A stretch of 17,817 nucleotides of DNA from Spartobacteria bacterium UBA5019 (GCA_002396485.1 DGXZ01000081.1:1-17817), one strand, 5' to 3'; shown: positions 1-7,573, counted from the stretch's first letter. Numbers and translations are program-made. Notes: a model not told the origin generated them from the sequence alone.

Positions 1-943
1 CCTTCTTCAGCGCGGCAAAAATGGCATCGGTTTCAATCGAGTCGTCGAGGCGCAAAGGAAGTTTGTAAATACCAAGCGCCGATGAAATCCTTACGGCATC
101 TTCTTCAGGCAGTCCGGCTTTTTCCACCGAAAGCCGGCAAGCCGCCAGAAGCCCCAAGCTGATCGCTTCGCCATGGAGAAACTTTCCATAACCCGCAGCC
201 GCCTCGATGCCATGCCCGATCGTATGTCCAAAATTCAGCAAGGCGCGGAAGCCCTTCGTTTCGAATTCATCCTCTGCAACGATAGCTGCTTTGATGGCGA
301 CATTTCGCGCAATGAGGGCGGGGAGGTCATCAAGAGCATCGAGCATGGAAGGATCACAAATCGCCGCGTGTTTGATGACCTCGGCAAAACCCTCGTTGAA
401 TTCACGGTCTGGCAGACTGCGCAGCGTGTCGGTATCCGCAATCACAAGCCGTGGCTGATGGAAGGATCCAATGAGATTCTTTCCTCCGGCGGCATTGACT
501 CCTGTCTTTCCTCCAACCGAACTATCCACCTGCGAAACAATGGTGGTGGGAATTTGAACATATGGAATGCCACGATAATAAACGGCGGCCGCAAACCCTG
601 CCAAATCACCGACCACTCCGCCGCCAAGCGCCACAAGGAGTGACGAGCGGTCGAGACCGGCTTCGATCATGGCGTCGCAGATCACACCAAGCTGTGTCAG
701 CGACTTCGAGGACTCCCCTGCAGGAACCGTGACGCGCACAGGCTGGAATCCGGCGTGCGAGAGGGAAATCTCGACCGCGTCGGCATACAGCGGGGCGACA
801 TTCGAATCCGTCACCACCACGCAGCGGCTAGGCTTCAAAACGCGCGAAATCAACTCGCCGCAGTAAGAAAGCGCCCCGGCACCAATAAGAACTTTATAGG
901 GCGCTCTGGAGAGTCCAACGCTAACTTCGAGAAGCGAACTCAT
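1..943 (-). CDS. aroB: 3-dehydroquinate synthase, C-terminus cut off by the window edge
   Basis: AroB converts DAHP to 3-dehydroquinate, the second step of the shikimate pathway, in the cytoplasm with NAD and a divalent metal. My translation of the minus strand from the ATG at 943 gives 314 residues with no stop before the edge. About 45 residues should be missing, judging from the usual length near 360. Family blocks are clear: GGGVVGDLAGF (107-117), PTTIVSQVDSSVGGKTGVN (132-150), GKNLIGSFHQP (154-164), EGFAEVIKH (184-192), NFGHTIGHGIE (237-247) and HGEA (257-260). By comparison with the fungal enzyme, the metal ligands should be E188, H240 and H257. The start overlaps the stop of the upstream STAS gene as ATGA and has no evident ribosome binding site of its own, so it is probably translated by coupling. 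The identification is firm. Confidence 0.97.
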   Translation of the reverse strand, partial: MSSLLEVSVGLSRAPYKVLIGAGALSYCGELISRVLKPSRCVVVTDSNVAPLYADAVEISLSHAGFQPVRVTVPAGESSKSLTQLGVICDAMIEAGLDRSSLLVALGGGVVGDLAGFAAAVYYRGIPYVQIPTTIVSQVDSSVGGKTGVNAAGGKNLIGSFHQPRLVIADTDTLRSLPDREFNEGFAEVIKHAAICDPSMLDALDDLPALIARNVAIKAAIVAEDEFETKGFRALLNFGHTIGHGIEAAAGYGKFLHGEAISLGLLAACRLSVEKAGLPEEDAVRISSALGIYKLPLRLDDSIETDAIFAALKK

Positions 944-1284
944 AGAGAAACTCGCAACCGGTCAAGCGCCGCCTCCTGATCATCGGCGATAACGAACAAT
1001 TGATCCAAGCGGACCAACTCGAAGAGAGTGGCCACTTTTTTCTCCAGTCCGAAAAGCGCGAACTTGCCGCCGAATTTTGCAGCATCCTTCAGATATTCGA
1101 TGAGAATCGCGAGGCCGCTGGAGTCGATATAGCCGACCCGTTTGAAATCGATCAAAAGCACAGGTGTCCGGGCATCAGAACACGCCTTCAACTCGATTCT
1201 CAGCGGACCAGAGGAGTGCAGGTCGATCTCGCCCGTCAGTTCCAGAACTGTGAATGCGGGCAACGACATTTTCTCAATCGTCAT
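940..1284 (-). CDS. STAS-domain protein, anti-sigma factor antagonist type
   Basis: This 114-residue protein is a single STAS domain, the size and shape of SpoIIAA/RsbV antagonists, which bind a kinase/anti-sigma factor and are switched by serine phosphorylation. The hallmark block is at residues 51-62, GYIDSSGLAILI; Ser55 or Ser56 is the expected phospho-acceptor. An N-terminal LELTGEIDL strand (14-22) and a C-terminal LFELVRLDQLF helix region (87-97) also fit. No partner kinase, phosphatase or sigma factor lies in the window, so its pathway is unknown. It is the first gene of a pair with aroB, overlapping it by four bases (ATGA). No strong Shine-Dalgarno precedes the ATG; a -10-like TACAAA lies five bases upstream. 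It could instead be a STAS module acting outside sigma control. Confidence 0.9.
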   Translation of the reverse strand: MTIEKMSLPAFTVLELTGEIDLHSSGPLRIELKACSDARTPVLLIDFKRVGYIDSSGLAILIEYLKDAAKFGGKFALFGLEKKVATLFELVRLDQLFVIADDQEAALDRLRVSL

Positions 1285-1289
1285 AGCTC

Positions 1290-1318
1290 TTTGTAAACTC
1301 GCAGGAATTTTGTGAAAA
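1290..1318 (-). promoter_or_regulatory. Candidate promoter for STAS-aroB
   Basis: Reading the minus strand, TTTTCA (1318-1313) and TACAAA (1295-1290) are separated by 17 bases. Each matches the sigma70 consensus at four of six positions. The -10-like box ends five bases before the STAS start codon, so transcription would begin at or next to the ATG, giving a leaderless mRNA. This is by-eye matching only, in an AT-richer divergent intergenic region. Confidence 0.3.
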
Positions 1319-1404
1319 GAACCGATTCAGCCCGATAAGGAAAAATCTGAATAATGTTGTCAGCGTCCGAGTTTGTGGCAGGTTTGATGCGGCAACATGC
1401 CTGG

Positions 1405-1415
1405 AAAGGAGGGGG
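1405..1415 (+). promoter_or_regulatory. Strong ribosome binding site of the small lipoprotein
   Basis: AAAGGAGGGGG ends 10 bases before the ATG at 1426. It is the clearest Shine-Dalgarno sequence I see in the window. It places the start at 1426 rather than at the in-frame ATG at 1354, which would add a non-hydrophobic 24-residue extension ahead of an otherwise normal signal peptide. Confidence 0.75.
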
Positions 1416-1425
1416 AAAAATTATC

Positions 1426-1545
1426 ATGAAATTCGCAACTATCGCTGCCGTGGCAGCTCTCGCGATCGCAGCTCTTGGATTGGGCGCTTGCGCCAGCAAG
1501 CCGAAACCGGCACCTGCTCCGAGCAAAATCGGAACGTCCAAATAA
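1426..1545 (+). CDS. Very small predicted lipoprotein (39 residues)
   Basis: The product starts MKFATIAAVAALAIAALGL and carries a lipobox LGAC with Cys22, so it should be processed by signal peptidase II and lipid-anchored. The mature part is only 18 residues (CASKPKPAPAPSKIGTSK): basic, Pro/Ala/Lys-rich and without predicted fold. Size and layout recall entericidin-type small lipoproteins, but I see no sequence identity that would justify that name. The gene stands alone between divergent STAS-aroB and co-directional purE. A strong ribosome binding site and a strong intrinsic terminator directly behind the stop suggest a short, abundant monocistronic mRNA. The longer frame from 1354 is less likely because the signal peptide would become internal. 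Confidence 0.75.
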   Translation: MKFATIAAVAALAIAALGLGACASKPKPAPAPSKIGTSK

Positions 1546-1556
1546 CGACGATCATT

Positions 1557-1602
1557 AAGGCCGGGTGGAACGCTGTTCCGCCCGGCCTTTTACTTTTTTT
1601 TT
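1557..1602 (+). terminator. Intrinsic terminator after the small lipoprotein
   Basis: A 14-base-pair stem (1557-1570 with 1576-1589, one G-T pair) closes a five-base loop CGCTG. It is followed by TTTTAC and a run of nine T. The stem begins 12 bases after the stop codon. The T-run is only on the plus-strand side, so it ends plus-strand transcription and isolates the lipoprotein mRNA from purE. Confidence 0.93.
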
Positions 1603-1669
1603 AAGCAAATGAACAAGCGCCGGAATCCTAAACGCCAGCAGAGCACCCGTATCCAGCGCCGAACAAAAA

Positions 1670-2176
1670 ATGAAATCTAAAAAATCAAAAACCACATGCC
1701 CCGTTGTGGGTGTCGTCATGGGAAGCCGATCGGATTGGAGCACGATGAAGGAAACTTCGGTGTTTCTGGAAAAACTCGGCATCGAGCACGAGTGTCGCAT
1801 CGTTTCCGCGCACCGCACGCCTGACTTACTTTCGGAATACGCCAAGTCGGCCGCCATGCGGGGTCTTCGTTGCATCATCGCCGGCGCTGGCGGTGCCGCC
1901 CATCTGCCGGGAATGCTCGCCGCACACACTCACATACCCGTGCTTGGCGTTCCGGTGGAGAGTCACGCCCTCCGCGGCCAAGACTCGCTTCTTTCGATTG
2001 TCCAAATGCCTGCAGGAATTCCTGTTGCGACTTTTGCCATAGGTGTGGCCGGGGCCAAAAATGCTGCTCTTTTTGCCGCAGCCATCCTGAGCACCGATAT
2101 GCCGACCGTTGCAAAAAACCTCCTTGCCTTCCGCAAGCGGCAGACGGATGAAGTGCTCGCAGCCACTCTCGATTGA
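1670..2176 (+). CDS. purE: N5-carboxyaminoimidazole ribonucleotide mutase, class I PurE
   Basis: PurE moves the carboxyl group of N5-CAIR to give CAIR in de novo purine synthesis. The 168-residue length is typical of class I. Motifs are MGSRSDW (17-23), SAHRTP (46-51, catalytic His48), GAGGAAHLPGM (72-82) and QDSLLSIVQMPAGIPVAT (104-121). The class I form implies a PurK partner making N5-CAIR; none is in the window. The frame is closed by a stop at 1610-1612 with no other usable start before 1670, although no clear Shine-Dalgarno is present. It heads a plus-strand unit: its stop TGA shares bases with the TTG start of sua5 (TTGA). Confidence 0.96.
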   Translation: MKSKKSKTTCPVVGVVMGSRSDWSTMKETSVFLEKLGIEHECRIVSAHRTPDLLSEYAKSAAMRGLRCIIAGAGGAAHLPGMLAAHTHIPVLGVPVESHALRGQDSLLSIVQMPAGIPVATFAIGVAGAKNAALFAAAILSTDMPTVAKNLLAFRKRQTDEVLAATLD

Positions 2177-3105
2177 AAACCCAAATCCTGAAGCCCGGAC
2201 ATGGGATTCCCGAAGCCGTCTCGATGCTACGGGGAGGGCTTCCTGTGGCACTGCCGACGGAAACCGTCTACGGATTGGCGGCAGACGCCCTCTCGCCTGA
2301 AGCCAGTGCCCACATTTTTGAGGCCAAGGAACGCCCGCTAAGCGACCCCCTGATCGTTCACCTTCCCTCGATAGACTGGCTTTCACGCATCGCTGTTCCC
2401 TCCCCCCTGGCCATCACGCTGGCTGAAACTTTTTGGCCCGGACCACTCACACTTGTTCTGCCACGGCAGGCGTCCATTCCAGATATTGTGACGGCTGGTC
2501 AGGATACGGTAGCGATCCGCATGAGTGCGCACCCGGTTTTTCAGGAAGTTGTGCAAACATTCGGAAAGCCACTCGCCGCTCCGAGCGCGAACCGATTTGG
2601 CCGGATCAGCCCAACCTCTGCAGCCCATGTGATGAGCGAACTGGAGGGCCGCATCGGACTGATTCTCGATGGCGGCCCGTGCATCCATGGGATCGAATCC
2701 ACCATTATCCATGTGCTAGAAGACCGCTTGCAAGTTCTGCGCCCCGGACCCATCACAGAAGCTGAACTTCGCGCTTTTGCCCCCGTTTTTTATGGACCGG
2801 CGGGAGTTACCGCGCCCGGTGGACTCAAGAGTCACTACGCCCCGCGCACGAAGCTCGTCATCGAACAAAAACCAAGGCCAAGAGGTCCTCGCACCGGCCT
2901 TCTGTCATGGTCACAGAGCGGGGAGGGATTTTCCCAAACGGAGTTTCTCAGCCGCAGCAACGACCTTCGCGAGGCGGCAGCAAATCTCTACGGATCGATG
3001 CGCCGCCTCGACGAAGCGGGGCTTGATCTCATCATCGCCGAGGGTTTGCCCGAATCCGGAATTGGGGCCGCCATTATGGAACGCCTTCGCAAGGCCGCCG
3101 CCTGA
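2173..3105 (+). CDS. sua5: L-threonylcarbamoyladenylate synthase, Sua5 type (YrdC plus C-terminal domain)
   Basis: This cytoplasmic enzyme makes threonylcarbamoyl-AMP from threonine, bicarbonate and ATP for the t6A modification of tRNAs reading ANN codons. The 310-residue length marks the two-domain Sua5 form rather than the short TsaC form. The YrdC domain (about 10-205) shows PTETVYGLAADA (28-39), the K52-x-R54 pair, WPGPLT (88-93), SAN (138-140), GIESTI (173-178) and RPG (190-192). The linker GLKSHYAP (217-224) leads to a Sua5 domain ending in a typical IGAAIMERLRKAA tail. The start is TTG at 2173, overlapping the purE stop; the first in-frame ATG (2224) would trim the beginning of the domain. 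The stop overlaps the murJ ATG by one base (TGATG). Complete t6A synthesis also needs TsaB, TsaD and TsaE, absent here. Confidence 0.94.
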   Translation: MKTQILKPGHGIPEAVSMLRGGLPVALPTETVYGLAADALSPEASAHIFEAKERPLSDPLIVHLPSIDWLSRIAVPSPLAITLAETFWPGPLTLVLPRQASIPDIVTAGQDTVAIRMSAHPVFQEVVQTFGKPLAAPSANRFGRISPTSAAHVMSELEGRIGLILDGGPCIHGIESTIIHVLEDRLQVLRPGPITEAELRAFAPVFYGPAGVTAPGGLKSHYAPRTKLVIEQKPRPRGPRTGLLSWSQSGEGFSQTEFLSRSNDLREAAANLYGSMRRLDEAGLDLIIAEGLPESGIGAAIMERLRKAAA

Positions 3106-4691
3106 TGAACGACGGAAAAAAACTCAACACCCGCGCCAGTGCCCTGATCGCTGCGGCAGTCATGCTCAGCCGCGTGCTCGGGCTGGTGCGCGAGGTCCTC
3201 TTCAACGCCATATTTGGAACGGCATCGATGGGACTTTTTCTCATCGCCTTCCGACTGCCAAATCTCCTGCGCGACCTTTTTGCGGAAGGAGCCCTCTCAA
3301 CCGCCTTCATAACGGTCTTTTCACAGAAACTCGAAAAAGAAGGCTCGGCAGCGGCATGGGCACTGGCTTCCAAAATGCTCACGTTGGCTACCGTTTTTAT
3401 GAGTGCGGTAAGCCTGCTAGGCATCATCTTTGCAGCACCACTTGTGAACCTCCTCGCGCCGGGATTTGATCCGCAGGATGCAGCTTTTACCATTTTTTTA
3501 ACCCGGATCATGTATCCGTTCATCTTGATGGTATCACTCGCGGCCCTTGTCATGGGCATTTTAAATTCGCGACAGGTCTTTACCGCCCCTGCTCTGGCAT
3601 CAAGTTTCTTTAATATCGGCTCGATTGCCGGCGGGGTCTTCTTCGGCTGGATCATCGACCCCTCATTCGGCTTGAAGGCTTTGACCGGTCTGGCCATCGG
3701 AACGCTCATCGGCGGGTTCCTCCAATTCGCCATGCAGCTCCCCAGCCTGCACCGGGCCGGCTTCCGATTCCTGCCGGACTTCCGCTGGAATGATTCTGGA
3801 ATCAAACGCACCCTCATCCTCATGGTGCCATCGGTGATAGCCGCCAGCGCGGTGCAGGTGAATGTGCTCGTGAACTCACGCTTCGCGTCCTACGCCGGAG
3901 CAGAAGCTGTGACCTGGCTCAACAGCGCCTTCCGCCTCATGCAGCTTCCCCTCGGCGTTTTCGGTGTCGCGGTTGCCACCATCACACTTCCAGTGGTCTC
4001 GCGCATCGCGGCGGACACAGACACAAGCCGCTTCGGCCCGACTCTTGGCCGGGCGATGCGCCTCGCCGTTTTTCTGACACTTCCATCGGCCGTTGGTCTT
4101 TGGATCATTGCCGAGCCTGTCATCGGCCTCATTTACGAGCACGGACACTTCGTCAAAAACGACACCCTGCAAACGGCATTCGCCCTCCAGTACTACGCAA
4201 TAGGTCTTGTTGCCTACTCCTGCATCAAAGTTCTTTCGCCAGCATTCTACGCCATCAACCGCAAATGGACGCCGATGCTCGTGAGTTTCGGATCAGTCGT
4301 ACTGAACCTCCTTTTGAACTACATTTTCATGTTCCGTTTGGACTTGGGGCATAGGGGCCTTGCCCTCTCCACATCGATCTGCGCCATTCTGAATTTCACG
4401 ACCCTGTATTTTCTCATGCTCTCCCCGGCAAAGAACCTGGAGAGCGGAAAATTCCTAGGCACGCTCATTCGTTGTTTGGCAGCGACCATTCCCCTCGCGT
4501 TGGCGTGCCATGCCGTCCTCACATTCGGCACCTCCTTTTTTAAAGGCACAGGACTCGCAATCCAGATTGCTCTGGTTCTCATCTCCATTATCGCAGGCTC
4601 AGCGGCTTATTTCCTCAGCTGCCTACTCCTGCGGGTGGATGAAACATCCGCAGCAATGGGAATCATTCGGCGGAAAATCCTCAAAAAGTAA
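3105..4691 (+). CDS. murJ: Lipid II flippase MurJ
   Basis: MurJ is the inner-membrane MOP-superfamily protein that flips lipid II to the periplasmic face for peptidoglycan synthesis. The 528-residue protein is strongly hydrophobic throughout, consistent with about 14 membrane helices. Its N-terminal signature is characteristic: SRVLGLVRE (22-30), FRLPNLLRDLFAEGALSTAF (49-68). These carry the conserved Arg and Glu residues that line the central cavity. It is the last gene of purE-sua5-murJ and starts on the final base of the sua5 stop, so translation is likely coupled. A hairpin follows the stop by 17 bases. Confidence 0.96.
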   Translation: MNDGKKLNTRASALIAAAVMLSRVLGLVREVLFNAIFGTASMGLFLIAFRLPNLLRDLFAEGALSTAFITVFSQKLEKEGSAAAWALASKMLTLATVFMSAVSLLGIIFAAPLVNLLAPGFDPQDAAFTIFLTRIMYPFILMVSLAALVMGILNSRQVFTAPALASSFFNIGSIAGGVFFGWIIDPSFGLKALTGLAIGTLIGGFLQFAMQLPSLHRAGFRFLPDFRWNDSGIKRTLILMVPSVIAASAVQVNVLVNSRFASYAGAEAVTWLNSAFRLMQLPLGVFGVAVATITLPVVSRIAADTDTSRFGPTLGRAMRLAVFLTLPSAVGLWIIAEPVIGLIYEHGHFVKNDTLQTAFALQYYAIGLVAYSCIKVLSPAFYAINRKWTPMLVSFGSVVLNLLLNYIFMFRLDLGHRGLALSTSICAILNFTTLYFLMLSPAKNLESGKFLGTLIRCLAATIPLALACHAVLTFGTSFFKGTGLAIQIALVLISIIAGSAAYFLSCLLLRVDETSAAMGIIRRKILKK

Positions 4692-4708
4692 CACGCCCCG
4701 GAAAAGTT

Positions 4709-4742
4709 GAAGCCCGTTGCAGCGAATGCTACAACGGGCTTC
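4709..4742. terminator. Hairpin after murJ, possibly a bidirectional terminator
   Basis: GAAGCCCGTTG (4709-4719) pairs perfectly with CAACGGGCTTC (4732-4742). A three-pair inner stem AGC/GCT and a GAAT tetraloop lie beyond one C/A mismatch. On the plus strand the downstream sequence TGTTCCCC is a poor U-tract. On the minus strand AACTTTTCC follows, slightly better. A T-rich run (4795-4811) on the plus side may help. It sits between murJ and the minus-strand tRNA, so it may stop transcription from both sides. I see no gene in 4743-4873. Confidence 0.65.
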
Positions 4743-4873
4743 TGTTCCCCCCAGAACGAAATGAAATTAACAAAAGCGTGCGGTGATGCAAGGACTTTTT
4801 TATTTTTTTTGAAAAGTGCGCGGGCGATTCAGTTCAAATCCGATAAGAGCACTATGAACCAGCACTGAAAGAA

Positions 4874-4948
4874 TGGCGACCCTAACGGGATTCGAACCCG
4901 TGTTACCGCCGTGAAAGGGCAGTGTCCTAACCGCTGGACGATAGGGTC
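4874..4948 (-). tRNA. tRNA-Glu (anticodon TTC), 3' CCA encoded
   Basis: The minus strand folds into a standard cloverleaf. The acceptor stem is GACCCTA with TAGGGTC, discriminator G and encoded CCA (4876-4874). The D stem is GTCC/GGAC. The anticodon stem CTGCC/GGCGG (one T-G pair) encloses CTTTCAC, with TTC at the anticodon positions. The T stem is ACGGG/CCCGT around TTCGAAT. Without CCA it is 72 bases long. It lies 70 bases downstream of nadC, with a possible promoter of its own. Confidence 0.97.
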
Positions 4949-4964
4949 TGGAAAGGAAGCTCCG

Positions 4965-4993
4965 ATAATCTGCGGGGAGAACTATGGTTGCAA
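4965..4993 (-). promoter_or_regulatory. Candidate promoter of tRNA-Glu
   Basis: On the minus strand TTGCAA (4993-4988) and GATTAT (4970-4965) are 17 bases apart, each matching the sigma70 consensus at four of six positions. The -10-like box ends 16 bases before the mature tRNA 5' end, leaving a short leader. No terminator hairpin is visible between nadC and the tRNA, so read-through from nadC is also possible. Confidence 0.35.
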
Positions 4994-5018
4994 GAATTAT
5001 TTGAGTTGGGCCGAATTT

Positions 5019-5876
5019 TTATTGGGGAGGGTTAGGGCGGAAGTCGAGTGCAAAGTCGATGGCGGGGGCGGAGTGTGTGATGGAACCGATGGAGATGAGA
5101 TGCACGCCGGTTTCGGCAATTTGGCGGACGGTTTGAAGGTTCACGCCTCCGCTTGCTTCGAGTTGAACTTTTTCGGGACAGAAGCGAACGGCCTCGCGCA
5201 TGTCTTCGAGGGACATGTTGTCTAGAAGTATGACATCCACTCCTTGCAAGCGAAAAAAACCTTGGACCTGCTGGAGTGTGTCGGCCTCGAGCTCGACGCG
5301 GATGCCGGGATTGGCTTTGCGTGCGGTGGCAATCATGCGTTGCAGGTTTTCAAAATTAAGTCCTGCAGCGAGGTGATTGTCCTTCACCATGAACATATCG
5401 TGAAGGCCAATCCTGTGGTTGCGGGCACCGCCTGCTGCGACGGCGGCTTTTTCCAATACGCGGAGGCCTGGTGTGGTTTTGCGGGTGTCGAGTATGACAG
5501 CTTTTGTCCCGCGAACGGCTTCGACAAATCGACGGGCCATGGTGGCAACGCCGCTGAGACGCTGGATGAAATTTAGGGCGGTGCGTTCGGCGGTGAGGAT
5601 GGAGGCAGCAGTTCCCTCGACTCTGATGACGACATCGCCTTTGTCTAGGGCGGTGCCGTCCGACAGTTTGACCTCAACCTGAAGCGTGGGATCGACGCGG
5701 CGAAAAATTTCCACTGCAGCCCGCGTGCCGGCGAGGCAAGCGGGTTCGCGGACGATGATATCCCCACAAGCTTGCGAGCCTGGAAGGGTGAACCATTGAG
5801 CAGTGATATCACCCGCCCCGATGTCCTCGGCGAGGGCGAGGTCTATGATGTCGGGAATGTCCGCAGGCATTTGCAC
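5019..5876 (-). CDS. nadC: Nicotinate-nucleotide diphosphorylase (quinolinate phosphoribosyltransferase)
   Basis: NadC converts quinolinate and PRPP to nicotinate mononucleotide, CO2 and pyrophosphate in de novo NAD synthesis. The 285-residue length is normal. Active-site blocks are ERTALNFIQRLSG (97-109), DTRKTTPGLR (130-139), GGARNHRIGLHDMFMVKDNH (149-168), LDNM, EASGGVN and the C-terminal GSITHSAPAIDFALDF. The outermost start is GTG at 5876; an ATG two codons inside (5870) is an equally good choice, and neither has a strong ribosome binding site. It lies 21 bases downstream of rnd and is the last protein gene of nuoB-nuoC-rnd-nadC. NadA and NadB, which make quinolinate, are not in the window. 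Confidence 0.96.
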   Translation of the reverse strand: MQMPADIPDIIDLALAEDIGAGDITAQWFTLPGSQACGDIIVREPACLAGTRAAVEIFRRVDPTLQVEVKLSDGTALDKGDVVIRVEGTAASILTAERTALNFIQRLSGVATMARRFVEAVRGTKAVILDTRKTTPGLRVLEKAAVAAGGARNHRIGLHDMFMVKDNHLAAGLNFENLQRMIATARKANPGIRVELEADTLQQVQGFFRLQGVDVILLDNMSLEDMREAVRFCPEKVQLEASGGVNLQTVRQIAETGVHLISIGSITHSAPAIDFALDFRPNPPQ

Positions 5877-5897
5877 GTTGTCGGGAAAACGGAAAAA

Positions 5898-6968
5898 TCA
5901 GGATGAAGCGGGTGCGATCAGTGCAGGCAACCCCAGAAGGCTGCGCTGCCAATTCATGAGAGCAGGCGAGGAAAGATCAGCGGCTGTGGCATCCAAGGCG
6001 GCACGAGGAGCAATGAGGGATGAGTCGAGTTGAAGCTCGGCTGCGACTCGGTCGCGGATTTTTTTGAGATCCTCGGAGCGATCGAGTTGCTCGCGGGAGG
6101 GACGTTTCCGGCGGACTTTGTCGAGTTTTGGCCATTCTTTTTCGGGAATCTGCATGGCAAGGGCGACGACAACCTCGAAGCTTTTGCGGCGCCTTCCATT
6201 CATGCGCGGCATAGAGAATGTGCCACCGTTTGCGACCTTCTCGGCGACGCGCAGCATGTCGTCGTTACCGATGACATGGAAGGGCGGGCGGTCCCATGCG
6301 CGGGCTTCGGCATCGCGCCAAAACCAGAGAATCCGAAGGACGGCCTGGGCACGGGGCGAAAGAGCGGACGAACCTGTGATGCGCCAGACGGTGCTCTCAT
6401 CGCGCTCTTTGACTTCGCGGGCGGATGCGATCATGCGATCGCGGGATTCCAGGAACCATTCGAGACGTCCCATGCGTCGGAGATCGGATTCGAGGAGGTC
6501 GGCGATGTCGAGGAGGTATCGCGTGTCGTTGATGGCGTATTCGAGCATTTCCTGAGGAAGCGGGCGAATGGCCCAGTTCGCTTTCTGGGAGGCCTTGGAG
6601 AGCTCTATGCTGAAATATTCCTTAACAAGAGCGGCCAAGCCGAATGCTGTTTTGCCCACGAGGCGGGCCGCGATCATGGTGTCAAAGAGGTCGACCGGCT
6701 CAAATCTTCCCGTTCGGCGCAGGAGGCGCAGGTCGTAGTCAGCGCCGTGAAAAACGAGACGGCGCGAGCAGATGAGATTGTAGAGGGGCTGAAGGTCGAT
6801 GTCAGCAAGCGGGTCAACCAGATCATGGCCGCCACCTCCACTGATCTGAATCAGGCAGACCTTTTCAAAGTAACAATGCAGGCTGTCCGCCTCGGTATCA
6901 ATCGCTATGCGGTCGCAGGCTGCAAGCTTGGCAACAAAATCAGCGAGGGATTTTTCTTCGGCGATCAA
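5898..6968 (-). CDS. rnd: Ribonuclease D
   Basis: RNase D is a 3'-5' exoribonuclease of the DEDDy family that trims tRNA precursors and other stable RNAs. The 356-residue protein has Exo I AIDTEADSL (22-30, Asp24 and Glu26), Exo II HGADYDL (74-80, Asp79) and Exo III YAIND (144-148, Tyr144 and Asp148). An HRDC-type helical domain follows at about 203-285. The start appears to be TTG at 6968, overlapping the nuoC stop as TTGA. No ATG occurs before the catalytic Exo I region, so a rarer start codon is required. Position between complex I subunits and nadC is unusual. The nearby tRNA-Glu gene could be incidental. Confidence 0.93.
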   Translation of the reverse strand: MIAEEKSLADFVAKLAACDRIAIDTEADSLHCYFEKVCLIQISGGGGHDLVDPLADIDLQPLYNLICSRRLVFHGADYDLRLLRRTGRFEPVDLFDTMIAARLVGKTAFGLAALVKEYFSIELSKASQKANWAIRPLPQEMLEYAINDTRYLLDIADLLESDLRRMGRLEWFLESRDRMIASAREVKERDESTVWRITGSSALSPRAQAVLRILWFWRDAEARAWDRPPFHVIGNDDMLRVAEKVANGGTFSMPRMNGRRRKSFEVVVALAMQIPEKEWPKLDKVRRKRPSREQLDRSEDLKKIRDRVAAELQLDSSLIAPRAALDATAADLSSPALMNWQRSLLGLPALIAPASS

Positions 6969-7573
6969 GGTTCCGCTAGGAATTTTTCAGGCGGCACGAG
7001 GTCTCCAGCATGGCGCGCCCTGGGTTCACGCACCTGGGTGGTGCCATCGGTGGGCACGGTGACAAATGGTCCACCGGCGAGCGGAGCAGGCTCGGTGAAG
7101 GCGACTCCAGGCATATCGCTTTGCTTGCCTTGGAGTGGGAAGTCCTTTCGAAGAGGATGGTAGGGATATCCGTCCCACATGAGAATGCGGCGCAGGTCGG
7201 GGTGATTAGAAAATCCGATCCCCATCATGTCATAAACCTCACGCTCGTGCCAATCGGCGGTTGGCCAGATATCGGAAACTGTGAGAACGGTGCAATCGTC
7301 TTCGCTGACAGAAATTTTGAGACGGAGATGCACACAATCCTTCATCGAATAGAGTTCATAAACGACTTCGTAACGGGGTTCGTTTCCGAAATGGTCTACA
7401 CTGGAGACGTCGATGAGATAGTTGAACCCGAGTGTGTCGCGGGCATGCAGGCATACATCGCGCAGGGCAGACGAATGGATACGCAATGTGCACTCGTCAC
7501 GGAATCGGGACTGGTCGATGATGGCAGCAGGAAAAGCGCTGGACAGCTTTTCGGACATTTCGTCTGATGTCAT
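6965..7573 (-). CDS. nuoC: NADH-quinone oxidoreductase subunit C (30 kDa type)
   Basis: NuoC is a peripheral-arm subunit of respiratory complex I, docking near NuoD and NuoB on the cytoplasmic side. The 202-residue product carries the family signature EREVYDMMGIGF (110-121) followed by HPDLRRILMWDGYP (124-137) and HPLRKDFPL (139-147). A C-terminal tail of about 50 residues, Pro-rich in part, extends beyond. It is a separate NuoC, not a NuoCD fusion. The ATG overlaps the nuoB stop (ATGA), and its own stop overlaps the TTG of rnd. NuoD does not follow, which is a departure from the usual nuoABCD order. Confidence 0.95.
   Translation of the reverse strand: MTSDEMSEKLSSAFPAAIIDQSRFRDECTLRIHSSALRDVCLHARDTLGFNYLIDVSSVDHFGNEPRYEVVYELYSMKDCVHLRLKISVSEDDCTVLTVSDIWPTADWHEREVYDMMGIGFSNHPDLRRILMWDGYPYHPLRKDFPLQGKQSDMPGVAFTEPAPLAGGPFVTVPTDGTTQVREPRARHAGDLVPPEKFLAEP

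Noticed and set aside
173..643. A 156-codon plus-strand open frame in the first kilobase
   Set aside because: It is antisense to aroB, whose motifs continue across the whole stretch.
1354..1425. Upstream start for the small lipoprotein
   Set aside because: The strong ribosome binding site and lipoprotein signal both point to ATG 1426.
2777..3469. A 230-codon plus-strand frame spanning the sua5-murJ junction
   Set aside because: It is an out-of-frame reading of two solid genes, rich in Arg/Pro/Ser as expected of a shadow.
4743..4873. Possible small gene or RNA between murJ and tRNA-Glu
   Set aside because: No open frame with a start and ribosome binding site and no stable fold; only a T-rich run and unstructured sequence.
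6030..7163. A 377-codon open frame on the plus strand opposite rnd and the end of nuoC
   Set aside because: The minus strand holds clear RNase D and NuoC motifs across the same bases; the plus reading has no recognisable domain and is a GC-driven shadow.
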